Source of the DNA: Chloranthus sessilifolius
Lineage: Eukaryota > Streptophyta > Magnoliopsida > Chloranthales > Chloranthaceae
Assembly: GCA_021018995.1 (NCBI GenBank)
Contig: CM037596.1
Coordinates: forward strand, 12,041,501-12,105,500
Reading direction: 5' to 3'
Length of the DNA stretch: 64,000 nucleotides
A program made the position numbers and the translations under genes. This document shows, piece after piece, positions 1 to 8,789 of the stretch (the first letter of the stretch is position 1; each line of letters opens with the position of its first letter). The notes under the pieces are model-generated. The model saw only the letters and a program-made list of their open reading frames with translations. It was not told the DNA's origin and did not search any database.

Positions 1-419
1 CTGGTGAGTCGGAGACGGACGGAGACGAGTTAGAGCCACCTCCTGAGGACTTCTTCTAGAGGACTCCGTTGTGTAGCTTTGAGAGTTTTTGTGAGCGTGT
101 TTTGTGCGGCTTGGTATGTCAAGCCTTATTTTCGTTAAACAATGTAATTAAGTCATGAGATTATTCTTTTGGGTCGAACCATCATTGATGATCAACAATC
201 ATCGATGGTTCGGATCGGTTCTCCATTCATGCAGAGGCATGAAGGTAGAACTATCTTTTGAGAAATATTTCAATGATAATTTAATTCCGCAGCTTTATTC
301 ATTATTTCAGTGCAGTTCATTGCTTGATATACCAATGTTCCGTGCATAGCTAAGGGGCACGGTCAAGATGATCGTGCTGATGGCATGGGTTTCGGGGTGC
401 CAAAATCCGGGCTGTCTCA
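1..419 (+). mobile_element. LTR 3' end, Tekay-like family B (partial)
   Basis: This is the last part of a long LTR. It aligns by eye with the end of the complete family-B LTR at 62538-62955 (shared stretches such as the GACTTCTTCTAGAGGACT region, the hairpin at 176-212 and the terminal CCGGGCTGT). It ends in CTCA at 419 where the better copy ends in CACA, and then runs directly into unrelated minus-strand pol sequence. There is no primer-binding site after it, so it is a 3' LTR or a solo LTR inserted into element F. The expected duplication partner of ATCAT (420-424) lies outside the window. Positions 1-59 hold an acidic reading frame ending in EDFF and a TAG, discussed in the findings. Confidence 0.85.
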
Positions 420-1672
420 ATCATAGTCTTTGGTTGCTCCCATTCTACTACAGCCTCGATCTTTATTAGATCTGCTATAACATCTGCTTTTGAGACAGTG
501 TCCCAAAAGTCTCATTTCTTCTAGCCAAAACTCATATTTACTGAGTTTTGCATATAACTGATGTTCACGCAATGTTTGTAGAGCGATCTTCAAATGCTGC
601 TCATGTTCTTCTCTGAATTTTGAGTAGATGAGAATATCGTCTATGAACACGACCACACCTGTATTCAGATGTGGTTTGAGCACTCGATTCATAAGATCTA
701 TAAACGAAACTAGCATGTTGGTCAAGCCGAAAGGCATCACAAGGAACTCGTAATGCTCGTATCTACTCCTGAATATCCTCAACTTTCAACTTCAGCTGAT
801 GATATCCAGATCTCAAATCTATCTTGGAAAAGAACTTTGTCCCTTGTAACTGATCAAAGAGATCTTAATTCTTGGTAAAGGGTATCAGTTCTTGATAGTC
901 AATTTATTCAACTGACGATAGTCGATACACTGTCTCATTGACCCGTCCTTCTTCTTAACAAATAAGACCAGTGCTCCCCAAGGAGACACACTTGGTCTTA
1001 TAAAACCTTTGTCTAATAACTCTTGTAGTTGATCTTTCAACTCCTTTAATTCAGCTGAAGCCATTCAATAAGGCACTTTAGACAACTGCAAGCTCAACAT
1101 CTCGATCGGGCGGCAATCCTGGTAACTCTTCAGGAAAAATATCTTGAATTCACAAGCCACAGAAATTTTTGTTATAACGCTCTTCTCTTCCCTCTGCTCC
1201 TGTAAGAACGTTAAATATCCGCTACAACCATTTCTCATCATCCGTTCGGCACGCATCGCAGAGATAAACGGTATGAAGGTTGATCGCATGTCGAGAAACT
1301 TGAATGATCTATTCCCATTCGGTCAAAAAGTAACTATTTTTCTCTAACAATCACCATTCGCTTCATGCTTGGATAACTGGTCCATGCTAAGGATTACATT
1401 GAATCCTTGCATATCCAATAGGATCAAATCAACCATCAATTCATGATCTTCATAATCTCTAATGGCAACTAGTACTGATCGACACACTGTATCGGTGCAA
1501 ACTGAATTTTCCTTTGGGACTGATACTGCTAAAATAAAGTTTAAGGGCACAAGAATGACCTTCACCCTTATTGCAATTCAAGGTGTCACAAATGAGTGTG
1601 TAGACCCTGGTTCTACCAAAACCCTAGCCTCATAACAACAATAGTCATTCTTGTTATACATTTGTAGCGTAC
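420..1672 (-). pseudogene. Tekay-like pol fragment (protease and reverse transcriptase), element F
   Basis: Reading leftward from 1672, the frame enters an aspartic protease. The usual active site D-P-G-S-T reads E-P-G-S-T here (GAA at 1613-1611), and a stop follows soon after. Reverse transcriptase follows: a segment with KKKDGSMR (about 940-970), then MPFGLTN and the catalytic FIDDILIYS (the two Asp codons near 636-641) in an open stretch at 782-417. Several frameshifts and stops separate the blocks. The copy is cut at 420 by a family-B LTR, so RNase H and integrase are not in the window. In a working element this polyprotein copies the RNA genome into DNA inside virus-like particles. The family (Ty3/gypsy chromovirus, Tekay type) is assigned from motif similarity to element A. 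Confidence 0.85.
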
Positions 1673-1822
1673 CTACGTTATATACGTACTAAGAAATTAG
1701 ATATGCACCAAAGGAAATATAGCTTGCAACCTAGGAAATTAAAGAACTACTTTTCTATTTATGCACCTTCTTCATCTAAAATTTAAATAAGAATTAAAAT
1801 GACATTAAATAGGCAATTATAC
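1673..1822 (-). other. Putative gag-protease intron, element F
   Basis: A 150-nt AT-rich stretch separates gag from protease. Read on the minus strand it begins GTATAATTG after CCAAG and ends AACGTAG before GTACGC. Removing it joins codon G(1823)+GT(1672-1671) and keeps one open frame from IIQG into TLQMYNKND and on to EARVLVEPGST. The same position in element A has a similar gap. The splicing is inferred; only the signals and the frame match are seen. Confidence 0.5.
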
Positions 1823-3128
1823 CTTGGATTATGTCGTTGTTGGTTTGGGCAATCTTAGCAGTCACTGCATAAGCACGACCTTGCACTTTAGGTTGTGGTT
1901 GTCCTGTAGGCCTTTGTGGTGCTGCAGCAGCTACCTTCCCCTCACTTATTAATATAGAGCAATCCCTTATCATATGCCCCATTTTATCACATTTAAAACA
2001 TGTGCCTGTACCTCTTCTACAATCAGTGGTCTTATGAGGTTTACTACAACGTGCACACATATCTTGTGGGGCAGATGAAGCTGCCCTTGAAAACCCTTGA
2101 GCAACTGACCCTCCTGTGGTAGGAGTAGGGCTAAAAGGGCGAAATGATCTAACTGGTGTAGGCACAAATGGCCTAGTATAATTTCTCTGAGTAAATTGCT
2201 TCAGAGTTGGTGATGTGTATCTCAGCTTTTTATTCGCCAATTCCATGCTACAAACTCTCCCATGACTTGCTTTCCTTTGTTCTGTTGATCTCTTCTTTTA
2301 TACATCTCCTCGATGTCCTTGTCGGCAATTAAGGCTTTGCTCATCAACTCCCCATACATTTCCAACTGAAAAATAGAAACCCTATCTCAGATATTTGGCC
2401 TCAATCCGCATTGAAACTTTTTGGCTTTCATTTGTTCCAAAGCCACATGTTCTAAAGCAAACCTCGACAACCTTGTAAATTCGATTTCATACTCTCGCAT
2501 GGACATTTTTCCTTGTTCAAGATTTATGAACTTCACTTCCATCTAATCCCTCACTTGCTTGGGAAAATATTCTTTGTTGAATTCTTCAAGGAACTCTTCC
2601 CAAGTCCACAGAATATCTGGTGTAACCTGCTCTCTAGTTCTCGACACTGACTTCCACCACGGGCCTGTTTTCCCATCTAACTTAAATGCAACCCATCTGA
2701 CTTTTTCATCCTCAGTGCATGGAAGCACACTGAAGATCTTTTCCATTTCATTTATCCAGTTCTCTGCTTCTACTGGTTCAGCTTATCCTGAGAAATTGGG
2801 AGGACGCATTCTTCTAAATTCTATGAATGCTAATGGCTGAGCTGGTGGCTGAAATGGTGGTTGAGGTGGTGTCTGTTGGTGATTGACATTATTTGCAGCT
2901 ATCAATTCAATATGTTGTGCCATGGCTTGTGCCATTCTCTCTACTCCCACTCTTTCTTGATCCTGATTTCCTTGTTCAGGAGGATTTCTCTCTAACAGGG
3001 TCCCTATTCGAACCTCTCCCTACATTCTCACCCATCATCACATTCTCTACACCGGTGTCAATCCCTTCACCACTCCTTGCGGTTCGGGCTCGACCACATC
3101 TTGGTCGTCCTCTACTTCTAAGAGGCAT
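1823..3128 (-). pseudogene. Tekay-like gag, element F
   Basis: The chosen start is the ATG whose complement is at 3126-3128, giving MPLRSRGRPR, the Arg-rich start seen in related gag proteins (compare MPPRFRCRGR in element A). The capsid region follows at 2746-2543 (WLNEMEKIF-type segment, GPWWKSVSR, LWTWEEF). The C-terminal part at 2246-1823 has a Cys-rich region: an atypical CX2CX3HX4C knuckle, then a CX2CX4HX4C knuckle (CFKCDKMGHMIRDC). Gag forms the particle and binds element RNA. Frame breaks between 2250 and 2540 and near 2890 make it a pseudogene. Confidence 0.85.
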
Positions 3129-3239
3129 ACTGTTCTGTTAACATGAAACAAAAGTTTCATTAACAGAGGGTCCCTATACTCTGACATAATCTTAAACACA
3201 TAACACGAGTCTAAGATCTATCAGAAATTTCTAAAGCTA

Positions 3240-3257
3240 AAGCTCTAATACCAACTA
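3240..3257 (-). other. Primer-binding site of element F
   Basis: On the minus strand the LTR ends GGTTGTCA and is followed by TAGTTGGTATTAGAGCTTT. This resembles the site for initiator methionine tRNA used by Ty3/gypsy chromoviruses (usual core TGGTATCAGAGC), with one change in the core. It marks 3258 as the inner edge of the 5' LTR. Confidence 0.8.
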
Positions 3258-5065
3258 TGACAACCTGGATTTCGCTAAACCAAAACCTGTTCTGTCAGAT
3301 CACCCGTTAAGGTGATCTCAAAATCTCAAAACACTTGGTACATCCACACAGAGCAGAAAACAAAGTTGAGATCTCTAACTAAGCAGATAGAGTCATCATA
3401 TACAGTAAAAGAAAGTTCTATTTCTATATCCAAAACATATCAAAATAACGGTTCTAAATTTTATGTCAAAATACATGGACAAAAGAATCGAAACGAACCA
3501 CCAGTGATGAACAACCATCACCAAACAGTGGTTCACAAAATTATATCGAAAATGTATATTACATTGTCCAATTATCTAACTCAAAAAGGCTGGACGTACC
3601 AAGCCCAAAATACAGTAGAAGCACTTCTCAAAACTAACTCAAAATTTCTACTTAGGAAAGAACTCCTCTGGTAGGGCTCAATTTCCTCTTCAGGTTTATA
3701 CTTTGGATCACTTTCAGGATCCAAATCCTTTCTCTAAATCCTCACCTGTGACGTATAGTCGAAGAGTGAGCTAACAATCTAAGCTCAATAGGGGAGAACA
3801 TCAGTAGCATTTAAATCTCATATCACCAAGCATGAAGTTTTATAACTGATTTTCATATGCACCTTTTACATTTTTCACAATTGAATTCCATATGTTGAAA
3901 TTTACTCACACACACACACTTAGATCACATGCTTTGTTTTAAAAACGTTGGACATAACTTAAAATAATAACTTAAATACTTTTCTAAGCAGATATAGCAT
4001 CAGAAGTCACACATATACCGATGGAAATCCCTAACCATCATCGTTCAATGAACTATTTTCACATGTTGCCCAAGCCCCTGCATTATGAAGGATACTTGTG
4101 TCGAAGAAGTTTTATCGTTGACCGATAGAAGTATACGGATATCCCGTCGTACCAGAGTACAAAGGATTCATTCCACATGAACCTTAAATCATAGTGTAAA
4201 AGTTTTAACTTATAGTTTTCACACCGTGTAAAATGATTATAATATGCTATTTTAGAAAAACTAATATTCATACACGATTTCAAAATTCATACGAACACAA
4301 TTTTCACATCACATTTCTTATATCACATCACATTTACCTTTTCAAAACTTATTTGAAAGATTCAAATATCATATGCTTAATTTCACATAAATTGTCATGG
4401 CTTATCACATGACATTACTCAACTTATACAGAGCATATCGAATTAAATTATCGTACGTTTCCCCTACCTCAAGTCATGTTTCACATAATCCACACAAAGC
4501 CTTTTGAAAATTCACGCGACGTTCAACACTTCAACCTACATCCCAAATCATCTTAAGAGTCCTTAGAAATGCTTAAGAAAGCCTAAAGATACATATTTTC
4601 GAAGAATTCACACAAAAATGCTCAAAATTAGCCTAACTCTGGTTCTCGCGTGAGCGAGGTGTAGGGTCGCACGAGTGAGTTGCGTGAGTGAGCTCAAAAT
4701 AGCCACAACTCAGGCGAGCGAAAACACACAACACACTTAATGTTTCACATCCTTTGGATCTCGCGTGCATGAGAAACAGGGCTTGCGTGAGCGAGTCTAA
4801 TGGCACCTATCCTCTCATGCGTGCGAGCATCAAAGGGTCACTAGAGTCTCTTTTCTCGGTCGAACGAGGCACGAGCAAGCCATTCTGAAGACAACTCGTG
4901 TGCGCGAAGAACATAACTCGCTCGAGTGAGCTTCAGAAACTCTTCATATTTGAGTTTTCTCAACCCGATTTTCTCGCGATTTCTTTGCCAATCACATCCA
5001 CACTTCCCACACAACTTCTAAGACATCTAATTCTATAATTTTTTATACATTTGGGTGTCAATTTC
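3258..5065 (-). mobile_element. 5' LTR of element F, inner part
   Basis: This is the inner (3') portion of a minus-strand LTR next to the primer-binding site. It holds the conserved hairpin (3493-3537), the acidic reading frame (3745-3648), the conserved TGACGTATAGTC block (3743-3775), a CA microsatellite near 3906 and a block of CTCGCGTGAGCGAG-like palindromic words (4641-4936). It stops at 5065 where element A inserted; the remaining LTR lies at 30357-30893. The rejoined LTR would be about 2.3 kb. Confidence 0.85.
5061..5065. repeat. Target-site duplication ATTTC, left copy (element A)
   Basis: ATTTC at 5061-5065 is repeated at 30352-30356 directly outside the two LTRs of element A. This five-base duplication fixes both ends of the 25.3-kb insertion. 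Confidence 0.95.
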
Positions 5066-5333
5066 TGTAATATCTCTGATATTTTGGACCTATTTTTCGT
5101 TTACCTCGGTAAGCGTGTCCGGGAAAGCTTGTGGGATATTTCTGGGTTTTTGGTTAGCTTAGGGTTTGATGAGAATAGTGACCGAAGGATATTGGTTTTG
5201 GACTTGTTGAAGGCAGCTAAACCATAGTTTATACTTTATGGAATTTATATGCGCTTGACACCGGAAACATGTGCAAGTCATGTGGATAGAATTGCAAATA
5301 AGAAAATCTAGATATTTGGTTCTTATTTTTTTG

Positions 5334-5343
5334 TATTATAAAG
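5334..5343 (+). promoter_or_regulatory. TATA-like box in 5' LTR of element A
   Basis: TATTATAAAG lies about 270 bp into the LTR and is followed within 40 bp by a GA/TC-rich tract. The 3' LTR has the same box at 28459-28468. If it is used, transcription starts near 5365-5375 and the transcribed part of the LTR would be about 1.9 kb. The role is inferred from position and sequence. Confidence 0.5.
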
Positions 5344-5367
5344 AGAGAGGCTTTGAGGAGAAGTTTC

Positions 5368-5407
<40 letters not shown>

Positions 5408-5833
5408 TGAATTTGAAACCTTGCAACCCTTGCCCTCACCCTTGATCTTATATTGTGTGAGATTGTGAATCCCTCTCCCCATTTTGGCCATTGAAAAACT
5501 TGGTAAAGGGATTTGGATTAGTTTGTTGTTATCGGAAGGAAGGCTAAGGGAGAGTGGAAAATTCTGTGTGTGGTGTGGGTCAGACCTGTGCATTTGAGGC
5601 AAGGTTGAATGGACTGATTTGGAGGCTTTGGCCTATTAAACCTCGAAGTTTGTTTCCGATGCTTGGAATTGGCACAACGGGATCAACAGATTAAACTTCA
5701 AGAGGTAGGCTTTTAAACCTCCATTAGTTGAATAAATTTATTCTTTGCTTAGAATAGATTATGGTGAATACTGTGGTTGAAGGAGCAAAAGGGTCCGAAG
5801 ACCTAAAAATTTAACAACCACTGACCTGGAGAA

Positions 5834-5995
5834 ATTCGAGGGTCGAATTTGGAATTCGACCATCAAATTGAAAATCGAGGGTCAAATTTTGATTTTTACA
5901 GCCTGATGAAATTTTGGAAATTCAAGGGTCGAATTTTTATTCGACCATCGAATTTCAATTTCGAACATCGAATTTGAATTCGAGGGTCGAATTTT
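5834..5995 (+). repeat. Palindromic-word block (TTCGA-N3-TCGAA), element A 5' LTR
   Basis: Repeated half-palindromes of the form TTCGAGGGTCGAA, TTCGACCATCGAA and TCGAACATCGAA occur in both orientations within 160 bp. The 3' LTR has the same block at 28935-29096. The minus-strand family-A LTR has it at about 59728-59862, and a related block precedes the extra ORF. Confidence 0.85.
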
Positions 5996-6826
5996 GCCCT
6001 ATTTCTAGCCTTTGAATTTTTGTCGGAATTTTTCTCGGCAAGCTTTCAGGTTTGATTTTTAGACCAATATTAACACTTGGAGTGTTAATCATTGTAGGTT
6101 TTGAATTAAAAAGTCCATTGTGAGGATTGCCTTGCTTGTTTTGGACCGCTTTTTGTTGAGGTAGGGGAACCCTAAACCTAATTTGCATTATATTATAAGT
6201 TTTGGTTATTTGTTGCAAATATTGAAATATGAAATTTGATAAACCTGGCATGATTAAGAACTCCGAAACATCGATATAAGCACTCAAAAATGTCAACTTC
6301 CGAACTTCATTTTCGAATGTGAACTTTGAATCAGAACTCCAAAAATTCAAAAAATGTATTAATTACATAACATACGATATGTTTAGCATTGCATTTGATT
6401 TGAGGCACATACGAACGAAATCCTAGATTCTACCAACCGTGTTGACGGTAATTCTATTTGGCACAAGTTTTCCTCATAGCGTAGGGGCTTGTTGCACTTC
6501 AGAAAAAGGGTTCATGGATGACGATGGTCAATAGGGTTTCCCATCGGTGACTTTTCTGCTCTCATGCTATATGTAATTTGGGAGATCAAATTAAGTTATA
6601 AATTTAAGACAAGAAGCATGCCTAATTCAAAATTTCGAAAACATCAGACACATTGAATTAGCTTTTGGCTTTCTATTTAGAATTGGAAATTTGGTTTGCA
6701 AAGCATCTTTTGAAAAGCTTATTGATCCGATTTTGTCTTTGAAAAACTTTCACTTATGATAAAATGCTTTAGATAAGTTTCCTCTATTGAGCTTCGATGT
6801 TAGCTCACCCCGACTATACGTCACAG

Positions 6827-6924
6827 GTGCTGAGGCTGATTTGGGATCGGACGATCTTGATCCAGAGGACTCCGATTTCATTCCTGAGGAACTAGAGACA
6901 TCTGCTGAGGAGTTCTTTCCCTGA
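6827..6924 (+). CDS. Putative acidic LTR-encoded exon ending EEFFP (element A 5' LTR)
   Basis: After the conserved CACAG at 6822-6826 an open frame runs to a TGA at 6922-6924. It encodes about 31 residues, rich in Asp and Glu (AEADLGSDDLDPEDSD and a tail of ETSAEEFFP). The same frame is readable in the 3' LTR (29915-30015), the minus-strand A copy (57322-57233), family B (1-59) and family E (54119-54215). Several differences between copies are silent third-base changes or in-frame indels. Upstream of CACAG the frame is not kept between families, which fits a splice acceptor. There is no start codon, and no upstream coding exon was recognised. No known domain was recognised. Expression is an inference. 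Confidence 0.4.
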
Positions 6925-7086
6925 TTTTTGTTTGTCATTTTTGGTATTTTGTTTAGAATTATTCTGAATTATGGGCCGAAGGCCGTTGTTTTATCTTTTT
7001 GATATCACTCGAGGAACCATCATTAGGAACCATTATTCTAGGTGTTTGGATTGGCCATCACCAGTGGTTCTTCCTGATTCCTCAGG

Positions 7087-7127
<41 letters not shown>

Positions 7128-7285
7128 ATGATTTAAGCTTTTGTCTTTGCTTACTTTATGCCTTGCCTCTATTTAGATCTATGTTATGTTGTTGGCTTCT
7201 GTTTGTTACGGCTTATTGAGAATTCAATAAGTTGATGAACTGGCCTTTCCTATACCGAGAGGATTGTAAAAGTCTGGTCGTCACA

Positions 7286-7303
7286 GTTGGTATCAAAGCA
7301 AGG
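7286..7303 (+). other. Primer-binding site of element A
   Basis: GTTGGTATCAAAGCAAGG follows the LTR directly. The TGGTATCAAAGC core at 7288-7299 resembles the complement of initiator methionine tRNA, the usual primer of this lineage. Confidence 0.85.
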
Positions 7304-7395
7304 CTCTAGGTTCAGAGTCTTAGGACTAAGGGTTAGATCATCTTAACAATCAATACTGATCTATTATTATTGTTTTTCAACAATGACATATCAGC

Positions 7396-8664
7396 ATGCC
7401 TCCGCGGTTCAGATGCAGAGGCCGAGGTAGAGAAGGACCTCGCATGGCTCATCTTGAGGAAATTGATAAGGGTGTAGGCACCTCACATGGTCAAGAGAGA
7501 TTTGTATCTGGGCCTAATGCAAATCCTTTGGGAGCTGCTAGGCCTGAGGGAGGAAATGTTGACCAGGTGTTGGCAGCCTTGGCTAACAACATGGCTCAAC
7601 AGACTGCGGCGATAGATCAACAAATAGAGTTACTGGCAGTCAGACATTAGTTAGGAGGGTTCACTGAGTTTAGGAGGATGAGACCTCCTACATTCTCAGG
7701 GCAGACGGATCCGATGGAAGCCGAGGTATGGCTTGATGAGATGGAGAAAATTTTTGAGGTGTTACAGTGTACAGATGTTGAGAAGGTACGCTGGGCAGCC
7801 TTCAAGTTATTGGGTGAGGCCAGCCCGTGGTGGAAATTTGTCTCCAGGATACGAGAGCAGAACTACCCCAACACTCTATGGACTTGGGCGGAGTTTGTGG
7901 AGACGTTCAACGATCAGTATTTTTCAAAGATCGTACAAATCAGTGGGAAGTCCAGTTCATTAAGCTGGAGCAGAATGAGATGTCTGTGCACGAGTATGGT
8001 GCAGAATTTGATAGACTCACACGATTTGCACCCTTACACGTGGCCACTGAGTTGATGAGGGCTCAAAAATTTCAGAGGGGTTTGAGGTCAAATATTCAGG
8101 AGAGGGTGTTGATGTGAAAGATGGAGACGTATGCGGGTGTCATGGCAAAGGCTCTCATTGGAGAGGAAGACATCCATAAACAGTATCTGAGGTGAGAGCA
8201 GGAAAATAGAAATCGGTTTGGCCAGGGACAATCGAGTGCGTCTGAGCAGGCGAAAAAAAAGTCGAGGTTCTCTAAACCTCCTCACTATCCTAGTCAGCCA
8301 TCGTATTCCAGGCCGGCTGTTGCTTCAGGACTAGTATCGTCTTCCTATCAGCGACCGCAGAGTTTTTCACCTATGCGATCTTTCAGAGCCGGGAGCACAA
8401 CTGCGAGTGGAGCTTCTGTGGCTCAGGGGTCATCACGAGGACCAGCTGTTACTCCTATTCCTACTCTGACGGAGGATTGCTGACGGAACACTAGAGGATG
8501 CTTCAGGTGTGGACAAATTGGTCATATGATCAAGGACTGCCCTACGACGGACAAGGGAAGGACTACGTCAGTCTCTATGCAAAAGTCAACACGACCTACA
8601 GTTCAAGGTCGAGCCTATGCGGTGACTGCACAGGATGCCCAAACGTCGAATGACGTGATCCAAG
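7396..8664 (+). pseudogene. Tekay-type gag, element A
   Basis: The frame starts MPPRFRCRGRG at 7396, 110 bp after the LTR. It is interrupted by TAG at 7648-7650 but continues in the same frame from FRRMRPPTFSGQTDP (7669 onward) through WLDEMEKIF, KLLGEASPWW and LWTWAEF. A frameshift near 7950 leads into EVQFIKLEQNEMSVHEY. Two further stops (TGA at 8115 and about 8194) and a change of frame precede a CX2CX4HX4C zinc knuckle, CFRCGQIGHMIKDC, at about 8500-8535. The last segment, ending NDVIQG, aligns with gag of element F. Gag builds the particle and binds RNA. The length (about 420 codons) suits the family. Confidence 0.88.
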
Positions 8665-8789
8665 GTATCATTAAAGTTGAAATGTCAATTCTTGCATTGG
8701 TTCTATTATTTGATGTTTAAATTCATTAGAATAAATTTCGAACAAAATTAGAATCATTGCATATAATTAACAAGCATCCTTAATAAATG
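8665..8789 (+). other. Putative gag-protease intron, element A
   Basis: The gap begins GTATCATTAAAG after CCAAG, as in element F (GTATAATTG). By homology with F the downstream exon begins GTACCCTTATG at 8790, but the preceding dinucleotide is TG, not AG. A nearby AG at 8773-8774 could serve; splicing 8665-8774 also joins gag to pol in frame. Removing either 110 or 125 nt restores one open frame. The acceptor in this copy may therefore be mutated. Confidence 0.45.

Larger units (their letters stand above)
5066..7285 (+). mobile_element. 5' LTR of element A
   Basis: The LTR is 2220 bp, from TGTAATATCTCTGA to GTCGTCACA. Visible parts are a TATA-like TATTATAAAG at 5334-5343, a TC microsatellite at about 5370-5404, a block of TTCGAGGGTCGAA-type words (5834-5995), an inverted repeat ATTAACACT/AGTGTTAAT near 6070-6092, the conserved TTAGCTCACCCCGACTATAC block (6800-6826), an acidic reading frame (6827-6924), a hairpin (7026-7074) and a TA microsatellite (about 7090-7125). 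The TC and TA tracts are much shorter in the 3' LTR, so both changed after insertion. Confidence 0.95.

Noticed and set aside
7090-7125. TA repeat as a TATA promoter or origin
   Set aside because: The 3' LTR has only a few TA units at the same place, so this is a post-insertion microsatellite expansion.
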